DNA from: Sphingomonas sp. Leaf32
GTDB lineage: Bacteria > Pseudomonadota > Alphaproteobacteria > Sphingomonadales > Sphingomonadaceae
Reading direction: 5' to 3'
DNA: 64,000 nucleotides
Assembly: GCF_001421765.1 (NCBI RefSeq)
Contig: NZ_LMLA01000014.1
Location: 81,688 to 145,687, forward strand
In this document: positions 41,861 to 49,808 of the stretch, in pieces
Layout of the letters: each line of letters starts with the position of its first letter
How positions within the stretch are numbered: the stretch's first letter is position 1
Program-made: the position numbers and the translations under genes
The notes under the pieces: generated by a model
Told to the model about the DNA's origin: nothing
Database searches by the model: none
What the model saw: only the letters and a program-made list of their open reading frames with translations

Positions 41861-42640
41861 ATGGATCTGGGAATTGCCGGTCGCAGGGCGATCGTATGCG
41901 CGTCGAGCGCCGGCCTTGGCCGCGCCTGCGCGCTGGAACTGGCGCGGGCCGGGGTCGATGTCGTCGTCAACGGGCGCGATGCGGGCAAGCTGGCGGAGAC
42001 GGCGGCGACGATCCGCGCCGAAACCGGCGTGACCGTGACCGAAGTCATCGGCGACCTGTCGACCGACGCGGGCCGCGCCGCGCTGCTCGCCGCCTGTCCG
42101 GACCCCGACATTCTGGTCAACAACAATGGCGGGCCGCCGGTGAAGCCCTATACCGAGCTGGAGGCCGACGGCATCCGCGCCGGGGTGGAGGCGAATTTCG
42201 TCACCCCTGCCCTGCTGATTCAGGCGGTGCTGCCCGGCATGGTGGCGCGCGGTTTCGGCCGGGTGGTCAACATCACCTCCGGGTCGGTCAAGATGCCGCT
42301 GCCCGGACTCGACCTGTCGAGCGGCGCGCGTGCCGGGCTGACCGGCTTCGTCGCGGGGATCGCGCGGCAGGTGGCGGGATCGAACGTCACGATCAACGGC
42401 CTGCTGCCCGGATCGTTCGACACCGCGCGCATTGCGGCGATGAGCGCGGCGGCGGCGGCGAAGAACGGCACCACCCCGGCCGAGGAAAAGGCGAAGCGGG
42501 CGGAATCGATTCCTGCCAAGCGGATCGGCGATCCGGCCGAGTTCGGCGCGGCCTGTGCGTTCCTGTGTTCGGACAAGGCCGGGTTCATCACCGGGCAAAG
42601 CCTGTTGATCGATGGCGGGGCGTTTCCGGGGATCCTGTAA
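41861..42640 (+). CDS. SDR-family oxidoreductase lacking the usual catalytic Tyr/Lys
   Basis: 259 residues. The NAD(P) site CASSAGLGRA (13-22), NNNGGP (87-92) and Ser140 in NITSGSV are in place. Where YxxxK should follow, the chain reads LSSGARAGL: the positions of Tyr and Lys hold Ser153 and Arg157. This belongs to a divergent SDR group with NGARAGLTGFV-type sequences, often annotated as 3-oxoacyl-ACP reductases. Activity by the standard proton relay is unlikely. It begins 10 bp after the permease gene, so it is probably the last gene of that operon. Confidence 0.9.
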   Translation: MDLGIAGRRAIVCASSAGLGRACALELARAGVDVVVNGRDAGKLAETAATIRAETGVTVTEVIGDLSTDAGRAALLAACPDPDILVNNNGGPPVKPYTELEADGIRAGVEANFVTPALLIQAVLPGMVARGFGRVVNITSGSVKMPLPGLDLSSGARAGLTGFVAGIARQVAGSNVTINGLLPGSFDTARIAAMSAAAAAKNGTTPAEEKAKRAESIPAKRIGDPAEFGAACAFLCSDKAGFITGQSLLIDGGAFPGIL

Positions 42641-42669
42641 GGGTCGCGTGGGGCTGAGCAGCAGAAGAG

Positions 42670-42871
42670 TTTTCACGCGAAGGCGCGGAGGCGCAGAGAG
42701 GTTGCACGCATGGCGACCGATTGCCTTCGGCAGACGACGTCCTTCGCTGCGACGGGGACCGAGGGCCGCTGTCGCGGCTGGCTTGGCTGTAAAATGCAAC
42801 TCCTCTGCGTCTCCGCGTCTCTGCGCGAAATCTACCTTCTTCTTTCGCGCCTTCGCGCCTTCGCGTGAAAA
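42670..42871. repeat. Long imperfect palindrome, copy 1
   Basis: About 200 bp. The left arm reads TTTTCACGCGAAGGCGCGG then AGGCGCAGAG; the right arm reads CTCTGCGTCTCCGCG, TCTCTGCGCG and then TTCGCGCCTTCGCG and CGTGAAAA. The centre contains TTCGGCAGACG and GCTGTCGCGGC. It lies between the converging SDR and AsmA genes and ends directly at the AsmA stop codon. Copies 2 and 3 are at 50676-50904 and 52521-52738. Confidence 0.85.
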
Positions 42872-44986
42872 TCAGAAAATCCCGAGAAACTTCTTCCGTT
42901 GCTCCTTGCGTTCGCCCCGGTTCGAGCGCCCATCCTCTGCCTTGGCCGTCGTGCCGCGCCCGACATCGTCGCGCGCTTCGCCGCTTTTAGTCCGCTGCGC
43001 TCGTGCGGTCGCGCCCGACAGGACCGGACCACAGGCCGCGCCCTTCGCGTCGCCCGGATCGACGAACGCCAGCACCCCGGCCAGCGGCGTCGCAACGATC
43101 GCCAGCCCCAACCCTGCCCCGGCGCGGCCCAACAGTTCGGGACTGACCACCGAATAGCGCGGGCTGGCGAAATAGCCGCCGATGCCGACCGGCGACTGGC
43201 CGGCCAACAGTGAGAAGCGCTTCGAATCCGCCCGCACCGCCAAGTCGATCGATTCGTTGCGGAAGCTGAAGCCGCCACGCCCGACCATCACGTTCTTCTG
43301 CGTATCGATCAGGATCGGATCGGCCGCCGCCACCCCGCCGCGCACCGTGAAGCCGATCAGGCCGCAATTGATCCGCACCGGTTCCTTTAGCTTCCCCTCG
43401 AACATCTTCTGGGCAAAGGTGCCGAGATCGAGTTCGGACAGCTGGATATTGCGCGTCCAGAAGCTGCCGGCGGGCAGGATGATCGCGATACGCCCGTTCG
43501 AGGCGGCAAGGGAGTCGCGCACCGTATCGCCGGTGCCGGTCAGCTTGATCCGCGCCTTGACCGTGCCGGTGGTGCCCGCTTCCTCGACGCCCCATCCCGC
43601 CAGCAACCGCGCCATCGGCGTGGGCGACAGGCGGATGTCGTACTCGGTGACGGCGGGGCGGCGGCGGGCGTCGATCACGATGTCCGACGCGACATTGCCG
43701 CGCGCCATGGCAAAGGTCAGCGGCGACAGCTTCAGCAGCCGGTCGTTCAGGTCCAGCGTCAGGTCGACGTTCGACACCGGCAGGCTGCGTGCGCGGACGG
43801 TGCCGACCTTGTAGCGGACCTTCGCGTCGAAATTGCGCAGCGCCTCCACGTTCAGCTTCGCATCGGGCAACAGCCGCGGCGCGCCGCCCTGCCGCTCGAT
43901 CACGCCCGCCGCGCCCTGCGCCTCGACCCGTTCGAGGTCATAGCCGACGAACGCCGACATATCGACGATGTCGAGCGTGCGCGACGTCAGGTCGGCGGTC
44001 AGCAGCAGGCGCGGTTCGCGCTGGGTAACGGTCAGATTGCCGGCGAGATCGCTGTCGCCGAACACCCCCTTCAGCCGGGTGAATTTCCAGTCCGCCCCGT
44101 CCTTGGTCATGCGCCCGGTCAGGCGATAGCTGCGGGTGTTGGGGGTCAGGATGCCGAGCGTCGCGAAGACGTCGGACAGATTCGCCCCGCGCAACCGGAC
44201 GGCGAGGTTCGATCCGTCCAACTGGGTCGGACCCGGCAGCGTGCCGGCGAGGATCGCGACGGAGCGGGCGACCTCGATCCGGGCGGTCAGCTGGTTCTGG
44301 CCACCGCGGATCGTGGCGTTGGGCGATTGCAGCTGTCCGGTGAGCCGGAACGGGCGACCACGCACCGTCCCCTTGCCCGTCGCGCGGATCGCGCTCTCGA
44401 ACTGCGCACCGGCGGTGGTCGTCGTGTCGAGATCGAACGTCCCGTCGAGCAGGAACTGCGGATCGCGGTAGCGGATGCGCGTGTCGCGAAAGATGCCGCT
44501 CCGCACGATCGGCAGCTCCAGCTTCTTGCCCGGCTTGTTCGGATCACCGAACGTCCAGGTGTTGCGCTTGCGTGGCCCATCCCAGTGCAGGTCGGCCCGC
44601 GCCCCGTCCAGCTCCAGCCAGTTCACCCGCCGCCGCCCGAACAGGAAGGTGAGCGTCGCGGTCGAACTGTCGAGCTTCTTCGCTTCGAACACATTGCCGC
44701 CGCCGGCCCAGTCGGGGTTCGACACCGACAGCCCTTCGGCAAGGAATTTCAGGTCGATGGGATTGAAATAGAATTGGAAGTCACCGGCGACGCGCACCGT
44801 CCTGCCGGTGCCCGACGACGCGATGCGTTCGAACGTGCCTTTCAGGAAGCGGCCCCTGGTGACGAACAGGACCAGCCACAGGATGGCGATCGTTGCAAAG
44901 ACGCCGCCAACGATGCGGAGCGCGATCCGCCGCCAGTCGCGGCGGCGGGGATCGGCAGTGCCGATCGTCGGGGGAACATCGGCCAT
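42872..44986 (-). CDS. AsmA-family protein
   Basis: 704 residues. One N-terminal transmembrane helix (about 20-42) anchors a long periplasmic chain of beta-sheet repeats. Typical AsmA motifs are GRTVRVAGDFQFYFNPIDLKF-like sequence near 60-80 and the conserved C-terminal block with LDLGTFAQKMFEGKLKEPVR, TVRGGVAAADPILIDTQ and SVVSPELLGRAG. AsmA/TamB-like proteins form bridges for lipid movement between the membranes. The C-terminal tail (about 655-704) is rich in Lys, Arg and Glu. The start at 44986 gives the correct short cytosolic N-terminus. Confidence 0.9.
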   Translation of the reverse strand: MADVPPTIGTADPRRRDWRRIALRIVGGVFATIAILWLVLFVTRGRFLKGTFERIASSGTGRTVRVAGDFQFYFNPIDLKFLAEGLSVSNPDWAGGGNVFEAKKLDSSTATLTFLFGRRRVNWLELDGARADLHWDGPRKRNTWTFGDPNKPGKKLELPIVRSGIFRDTRIRYRDPQFLLDGTFDLDTTTTAGAQFESAIRATGKGTVRGRPFRLTGQLQSPNATIRGGQNQLTARIEVARSVAILAGTLPGPTQLDGSNLAVRLRGANLSDVFATLGILTPNTRSYRLTGRMTKDGADWKFTRLKGVFGDSDLAGNLTVTQREPRLLLTADLTSRTLDIVDMSAFVGYDLERVEAQGAAGVIERQGGAPRLLPDAKLNVEALRNFDAKVRYKVGTVRARSLPVSNVDLTLDLNDRLLKLSPLTFAMARGNVASDIVIDARRRPAVTEYDIRLSPTPMARLLAGWGVEEAGTTGTVKARIKLTGTGDTVRDSLAASNGRIAIILPAGSFWTRNIQLSELDLGTFAQKMFEGKLKEPVRINCGLIGFTVRGGVAAADPILIDTQKNVMVGRGGFSFRNESIDLAVRADSKRFSLLAGQSPVGIGGYFASPRYSVVSPELLGRAGAGLGLAIVATPLAGVLAFVDPGDAKGAACGPVLSGATARAQRTKSGEARDDVGRGTTAKAEDGRSNRGERKEQRKKFLGIF

Positions 44987-45025
44987 CGCCCCCCAACCAT
45001 TCGCAGGCGAAACGAGTTCCGGCGG

Positions 45026-45054
45026 TTGCGTTTTGCGCGACGGCGGGTTAGGGG
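45026..45054 (+). promoter_or_regulatory. Putative promoter of rpmI-rplT
   Basis: TTGCGT (45026-45031), 17 bases, then TAGGGG (45049-45054), in the divergent spacer between the AsmA gene and rpmI. The minus-10 is weak. It leaves an 80-90 base leader before rpmI, which could carry L20-type feedback control, but no convincing structure was recognised. Confidence 0.3.
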
Positions 45055-45142
45055 CGCGCTCTTTCCACGACCTTTCGGGATTCGCCCGGCCATCTGGGGC
45101 TGCCGCGGCAATCCGCACGTCGTGATTTACGAGGAGACCAAA

Positions 45143-45346
45143 ATGCCCAAGCTCAAGACCAAGAGCGGCGTGAAGAAGCGCTTCAAGCTGACCGCCACCG
45201 GCAAGATCAAGCACGGTGTCGCCGGCAAGCGCCACCGCCTGATTTCGCACAACGCGAAGTACATCCGCCAGAACCGCGGGACTTCGGTCCTCGCCGACGC
45301 CGACACCGCCCGTGTCAAGGCGTGGGCGCCCTACGGTCTGCGTTAA
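45143..45346 (+). CDS. rpmI: Large ribosomal subunit protein bL35
   Basis: 67 residues, full length and highly basic: MPKLKTKSGVKKRFKLTATG and KRHRLISHN are diagnostic of bL35. It is part of the 50S subunit. A GAGGAGA ribosome site precedes the ATG by 6-7 bases. It is followed after 13 bp by rplT. The usual upstream partner infC is not present here; the neighbouring gene on the left is the divergent AsmA gene. Confidence 0.97.
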   Translation: MPKLKTKSGVKKRFKLTATGKIKHGVAGKRHRLISHNAKYIRQNRGTSVLADADTARVKAWAPYGLR

Positions 45347-45359
45347 GGAGTACTGAGCA

Positions 45360-45731
45360 ATGGCACGTATCAAGCGCGGCACGACCACGAAGGCGAAGCA
45401 CAAGCGTATCTTGGATCAGGCGAAGGGCTATTATGGCCGTCGCAAGAACACGATCCGCATCGCTCGCCAGGCCGTCGAAAAGGCCGGTCAGTACGCCTAT
45501 CGCGACCGTAAGGTGAAGAAGCGGACCTTCCGTGGTCTGTGGATCCAGCGCATCAACGCCGGTGTCCGCGCGGAAGGCATCACCTATTCGCAGTTCATGC
45601 ACGGCTGCAAGCTGGCCGGCATCGAACTCGACCGGAAGGTCCTGGCCGACATCGCGATGCACGAGGAAGCCGCCTTCAAGGCGATCGTCGCGCAGGCGAA
45701 GGCTGCCCTGCCGGAACAGGCCGCCGCGTAA
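45360..45731 (+). CDS. rplT: Large ribosomal subunit protein bL20
   Basis: 123 residues. The long basic N-terminal helix (MARIKRGTTTKAKHKRIL, AKGYYGRRKNTIRIARQAV) and the globular end with LWIQRINAGVRAEGITYSQF identify bL20, an early 50S assembly protein that also represses its own operon in E. coli. An AAGGAG ribosome site lies within the rpmI-rplT spacer. A strong terminator follows the gene. Confidence 0.97.
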   Translation: MARIKRGTTTKAKHKRILDQAKGYYGRRKNTIRIARQAVEKAGQYAYRDRKVKKRTFRGLWIQRINAGVRAEGITYSQFMHGCKLAGIELDRKVLADIAMHEEAAFKAIVAQAKAALPEQAAA

Positions 45732-45760
45732 GCGCACGGTTGCTGTTTTAGGGTAGAAGA

Positions 45761-45793
45761 AACGCCGGTGGGGTGACCCGCCGGCGTTTTTTT
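45761..45793 (+). terminator. Rho-independent terminator of rpmI-rplT
   Basis: AACGCCGG and CCGGCGTT form an outer 8-bp stem, GGG and CCC an inner one, followed by a run of seven T. It is a clear intrinsic terminator 30 bases past rplT, so the downstream genes need their own promoter. Confidence 0.9.
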
Positions 45794-45821
45794 GTTGTTC
45801 GGCGGTGTGCGGCCATCCTTT

Positions 45822-45919
45822 TCGTCATTCCCGCGCAGGCGGGAATCCATAGACGCTACCGTCCCGGCTCTACTATCAACCTCAGCGTGTATGGGTTCCC
45901 ACCTGCGCGGGAACGACGA
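45822..45919. repeat. 98-bp palindromic element next to a GIY-YIG gene
   Basis: Left arm 45822-45849 and right arm 45892-45919 are inverted with three mismatches; each arm holds an inner hairpin around CCCGCGCAGGCGGG or CCCACCTGCGCGGG. It has the same size and design as the element at 18458-18556. Its right end is 14 bases from the start of the GIY-YIG nuclease gene. Confidence 0.85.
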
Positions 45920-45933
45920 TGGGGGGTTGGCGA

Positions 45934-46245
45934 ATGCGCATCTTCGAACCCTGCGTCTATATCGTCGCCAGCCGGCGCAACGGCACGATCTATACCGGCG
46001 TCACCAGCAACCTGATCCAGCGTATCCACCAGCACCGCACCGGCACCTTCCCCGGCTTCACCGCGGACCATGATTGCCACCGTCTCGTCTGGTTCGAACG
46101 CCACGAAACGATGGAAACGGCGATCCAACGCGAGAAGCGGATCAAGAAGTGGAACCGCGACTGGAAACAGAATCTGATCGAAACGTCCAACCCCCACTGG
46201 TCCGACCTCGCCACGGGGCTAGGCTTCTCCACCGTTCCGCAATAA
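45934..46245 (+). CDS. Small GIY-YIG nuclease domain protein
   Basis: 103 residues, essentially one GIY-YIG domain (COG2827 type). The first motif is VYIVASRRNGTIYTG, the catalytic Arg is in LIQRIHQHR, and the metal-binding Glu is in AIQREKRIKKWNRDWK. The end, SNPHWSDL, is also typical. Such single-domain proteins are expected to nick DNA; no target is known. The ATG at 45934 follows GGGGGG by 8 bases. An earlier in-frame ATG (45919) would lie at the last base of the palindromic element. It stands between the rplT terminator and pheS. Confidence 0.92.
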   Translation: MRIFEPCVYIVASRRNGTIYTGVTSNLIQRIHQHRTGTFPGFTADHDCHRLVWFERHETMETAIQREKRIKKWNRDWKQNLIETSNPHWSDLATGLGFSTVPQ

Positions 46246-46278
46246 AGCCGGTCGCCTATCCCGACCACCGGAGCGACC

Positions 46279-47448
46279 GTGACCCCCGATCTCGACCAAT
46301 TGCGTGCCGACCTGCTCGCCGCCATCGATGCCTCTGCCGGCGTCGACGCGCTGGAGGCGGTGCGTGTTCATGCGCTGGGCAAGCAGGGGGCGGTGACCGG
46401 CCTGCTGAAGACGCTGGGCAGCCTGTCGCCCGAGGAACGCCAGACCGTCGCGCCCGGCATCCACGCCTTGCGCGAGGCGGTGACTGGCGCGATCGGCGCG
46501 CGCAAGGCCGATCTGGAGGCGCGCGCGCTGGCGGCGAAGCTGGCGAGCGAGCGGGTCGACCTGACGCTGCCCGCCGACCGCATCGCGCCAGGCGGGGTGC
46601 ATCCTGTGTCGCAGGTCATGGACGAACTGGCCGAAATCTTCGCCGATCTGGGCTTTGCCGTCGCGACGGGGCCGGAGATCGAAGACGACTGGCATAATTT
46701 CACCGCGCTCAACATTCCGGAAACGCATCCGGCGCGGGCGATGCATGATACGTTCTACGCGCAGCGCCGAAGCCCGAAGGGCGAGACCAGCGCAAGCGCG
46801 GCCGGCGGCGCCGAAGCGCCGTCCGACGACGGTGGCTCCGCCACCGGCGCGCCCGAACGCTACGTCCTGCGCACCCATACGAGTCCAGTGCAAATCCGCA
46901 CGATGATGACCCACCAGCCCCCGATCCGCATCATCGCGCCGGGCCGGGTCTATCGCAGCGACAGCGACGCGACCCACACACCGATGTTCCACCAGATCGA
47001 GGGGCTGGTGATCGACCGCGGTATCCATATGGGGCATCTCAAATGGACGCTGGAAACCTTCCTGAAGGCGTATTTCGAGCGCGACGACATCGTCCTGCGC
47101 CTGCGCCCCAGCTATTTCCCGTTCACCGAACCATCGGCCGAGGTCGATGTCGGCTATACCATCGAAAAGGGCCGGCGCGTGGTCGGCGGCGATCCGGGCA
47201 AGGGCAATGGCGGCTGGATGGAGGTGCTGGGCAGCGGCATGGTCCACCCGAAGGTGATCGCCGCCTGCGGCCTCGACCCCGATGAATGGCAGGGGTTCGC
47301 GTTCGGTACCGGCGTCGACCGGCTGGCGATGCTGAAATACGGCATGGACGACCTGCGCCCGTTCTTCGACGGCGATCTGCGCTGGTTGAAACATTATGGC
47401 TTTGCGGCGCTGGACGTCCCCACGCTGTCGGGGGGAGTAGGCGCATGA
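46279..47448 (+). CDS. pheS: Phenylalanyl-tRNA synthetase alpha subunit
   Basis: 389 residues from a GTG start preceded by GGAG. The N-terminal coiled coil (1-85) binds tRNA-Phe. Class II motifs follow: HPVSQVMDELAEIF, motif 2 with RVYRSDSDATHTPMFHQIEG, and motif 3 with GFAFGTGVDRLAMLKYG. Between HDTFYA (residue 161) and the conserved LRTHTSPVQIR (from 197) is an insertion of about 30 residues rich in Ala, Gly, Ser and Asp that other PheS proteins lack. It forms the alpha2beta2 enzyme with PheT, whose start overlaps this stop by 4 bases. Confidence 0.95.
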   Translation: MTPDLDQLRADLLAAIDASAGVDALEAVRVHALGKQGAVTGLLKTLGSLSPEERQTVAPGIHALREAVTGAIGARKADLEARALAAKLASERVDLTLPADRIAPGGVHPVSQVMDELAEIFADLGFAVATGPEIEDDWHNFTALNIPETHPARAMHDTFYAQRRSPKGETSASAAGGAEAPSDDGGSATGAPERYVLRTHTSPVQIRTMMTHQPPIRIIAPGRVYRSDSDATHTPMFHQIEGLVIDRGIHMGHLKWTLETFLKAYFERDDIVLRLRPSYFPFTEPSAEVDVGYTIEKGRRVVGGDPGKGNGGWMEVLGSGMVHPKVIAACGLDPDEWQGFAFGTGVDRLAMLKYGMDDLRPFFDGDLRWLKHYGFAALDVPTLSGGVGA

Positions 47449-49808
47449 AGTTCACGCTGGGCTGGCTGCACGAGCATCTCGACACCGATGCGTCGCTGGA
47501 CGTGATCCTCGGCGCGCTGAACGCGATCGGGCTGGAGGTCGAGGGCGTCGAGAATCCGGGCGAGAAGCTCTCGGCGTTCCGCATTGCCCGCGTCCTGAGT
47601 GCCGCGCCGCATCCGCAGGCGGACAAGCTGCAGGTGCTGTCGGTCGATGCCGGCGACGGCCCGTTGCAGGTCGTATGCGGCGCGCCCAATGCCCGCGCCG
47701 GGTTGGTCGGCGTGTTCGGGATGCCGGGCGCGACGGTGCCGGCGAACGGCATGGTGCTGAAGGTCGCGGCGATCCGCGGCGTCGAATCGAACGGCATGAT
47801 GTGTTCGACCCGTGAACTGGAGCTGGGCGAGGATCATGACGGGATCATCGAACTGCCCGCCGACGCGCCGGTCGGCACTCCCTTTCCCGCCTGGGCCGGA
47901 CTGGACGATCCGGTCATCGACATCAGCGTCACGCCGAACCGGCAGGACTGCATGGGCGTGCGCGGCATTGCGCGCGATCTGGCGGCGGCGGGCTATGGCA
48001 GCCTGAAGCCGCTGGCGGTGCCGGTCATCGCTGGCGAAGGCGGTGGCCCCGACGTGCGGGTCGAGGATGCGGCGGGTTGCCCGGCTTTCTATGCACAGAC
48101 GGTGCGTGGCCTGACCAACGGCGAGTCGCCCGAGTGGATGCGCCGGCGCCTGACCGCGATCGGGCAGAAGCCGATTTCGACGCTGGTCGACATCACCAAT
48201 TACGTGATGTTCGATCTGGGGCGGCCGCTGCACGTCTATGACATGGCGAAGCTGGACGGCGGTCTGGTCGCGCGGCAGGCGAAGCGGGACGAGAGTGTCG
48301 TGGCGCTCAACGGCAAGTCTTATACGCTGAGCAGTGGCGAGACGGTGATCGCCGACGCCAGCGCGGTGCACGATATCGGCGGGATCATGGGCGGCGAGCA
48401 TTCGGGCGTGTCGGAGACGACCACCGACGTGCTGATCGAATGCGCGTACTTCACCCCCGAAGCGATCGCGCGGACCGGGCAGAAGCTGGCACTGACCAGC
48501 GATGCACGCACCCGGTTCGAACGCGGGGTCGATCCGGCGTTCCTCGATGCCGGGCTGGCCATTGCGACCGATTATGTCGTGCGGCTGTGCGGCGGACAGG
48601 CGAGCGGCGTGACCAGGGCGGGTTCGCCGCCGACGCAAGCGCGCGTCATCACTCATCAGCCGGGCCGTGTCGCGACGCTGGGCGGGCTGGACGTGGCCGA
48701 GGACCGGCAGCGCGACATCCTCGAACGGCTGGGCTTCAGCGTCGGCGATGGCTGGCAGGTGACCGTCCCGTCGTGGCGGCGCGATGTCGACGGGACCGCC
48801 GATCTGGTCGAGGAAGTGATCCGGATCGAGGGGCTGGACAAGGTGCCGTCGACCCCGCTCGATCGGCCGGCCGGGGTCGCGACGCCGACCGCGACGGCGG
48901 AGCAGAAGCTGGAACGGCGGATGCGCCGCGCCGCCGCCGCGCGGGGCCTTGCCGAAGCGATCACCTGGAGCTTCATCGCCGACGACGAAGCCGCCCCGTT
49001 CGGCGGCGGCGCGTGGGAGGTGGTCAACCCGATCGCCAGCGACATGCGCGTGATGCGCCCGTCGCTGCTGCCCGGCCTGCTGAGCGCCGCCGCGCGCAAT
49101 GCGAAGCGTGGGGCAAGCAGCGTCCGACTGTTCGAGATCGGCCGCCGCTATCTGGCCGAGGGCGAGCGCGCGACCTTGGGCATCGTGCTGGCCGGCGAGC
49201 GGACGGCGCGGGGCTGGCGCAGCGGCAAGGCGCAGGGCTTCGACGCGTTCGATGCCAAGGCCGAGGTGCTGGCGCTGCTGGAAGCCGCAGGGGCGCCGGT
49301 CGTCAATCTGCAGGTGATGGACGGTGCGGGCGACGTGTTCCATCCGGGGCAGTCGGCGACGCTGCGGCTGGGGCCGAAGACAATTGTGGCGAGCTTCGGC
49401 GTGCTGCACCCGACCACGGCGAAGGCATTCGACCTGGGCGCGGGCGCGGTGGCGGCGGAAATCTACCTCGACGCCCTGCCGGCCAAGCGGGGAAGCGGCT
49501 TCATGCGCGCGGCCTATGCGCCGCCCGCATTGCAGGCGGTCACGCGCGACTTCGCGTTCCTGGTGGCGACCGATGTCGCCGGCGACCAGTTGGTCCGCGC
49601 GGTACGCGGCGCGGACAAGGCGGCGATCGTCGACGCGCGGCTGTTCGACGTCTTTGCCGGACAGGGGGTCGAGCCGGGGCACAAGAGCCTCGCCATCGAG
49701 GTCACGTTGCAGCCGGGGGCGAAGAGCTTCACCGATGTCGAGCTGAAGGCGATTTCGGACAAGATCGTCGCATCGGCCAAGAAGATCGGCGCGAGCCTGC
49801 GGATATGA
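47445..49808 (+). CDS. pheT: Phenylalanyl-tRNA synthetase beta subunit
   Basis: 787 residues, standard length. Domains in order: N-terminal EMAP-like tRNA-binding domain (about 40-150, with PQADKLQVLSVDAG), B3/B4 editing domain with the TPNRQDCMGVRGIARD region, B5 (about 400-470), the class II-like core, and the FDX-ACB anticodon-binding domain (about 695-787). It supports aminoacylation and edits Tyr-tRNA-Phe. The ATG overlaps the pheS stop (ATGA), and the stop overlaps the next gene in the same way. Confidence 0.96.
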   Translation: MKFTLGWLHEHLDTDASLDVILGALNAIGLEVEGVENPGEKLSAFRIARVLSAAPHPQADKLQVLSVDAGDGPLQVVCGAPNARAGLVGVFGMPGATVPANGMVLKVAAIRGVESNGMMCSTRELELGEDHDGIIELPADAPVGTPFPAWAGLDDPVIDISVTPNRQDCMGVRGIARDLAAAGYGSLKPLAVPVIAGEGGGPDVRVEDAAGCPAFYAQTVRGLTNGESPEWMRRRLTAIGQKPISTLVDITNYVMFDLGRPLHVYDMAKLDGGLVARQAKRDESVVALNGKSYTLSSGETVIADASAVHDIGGIMGGEHSGVSETTTDVLIECAYFTPEAIARTGQKLALTSDARTRFERGVDPAFLDAGLAIATDYVVRLCGGQASGVTRAGSPPTQARVITHQPGRVATLGGLDVAEDRQRDILERLGFSVGDGWQVTVPSWRRDVDGTADLVEEVIRIEGLDKVPSTPLDRPAGVATPTATAEQKLERRMRRAAAARGLAEAITWSFIADDEAAPFGGGAWEVVNPIASDMRVMRPSLLPGLLSAAARNAKRGASSVRLFEIGRRYLAEGERATLGIVLAGERTARGWRSGKAQGFDAFDAKAEVLALLEAAGAPVVNLQVMDGAGDVFHPGQSATLRLGPKTIVASFGVLHPTTAKAFDLGAGAVAAEIYLDALPAKRGSGFMRAAYAPPALQAVTRDFAFLVATDVAGDQLVRAVRGADKAAIVDARLFDVFAGQGVEPGHKSLAIEVTLQPGAKSFTDVELKAISDKIVASAKKIGASLRI

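Noticed and set aside
44987..45142. Search for infC or an L20 leader before rpmI
   Set aside because: No IF-3 coding sequence is present, and no structure resembling a known L20-binding leader could be drawn with confidence.
47394..49682. Very long open frame (over 750 codons) antisense to pheT
   Set aside because: It mirrors the codon structure of the clearly conserved pheT, has an Arg/His/Gln-rich composition and no recognisable motif. Long antisense frames are expected in GC-rich DNA.
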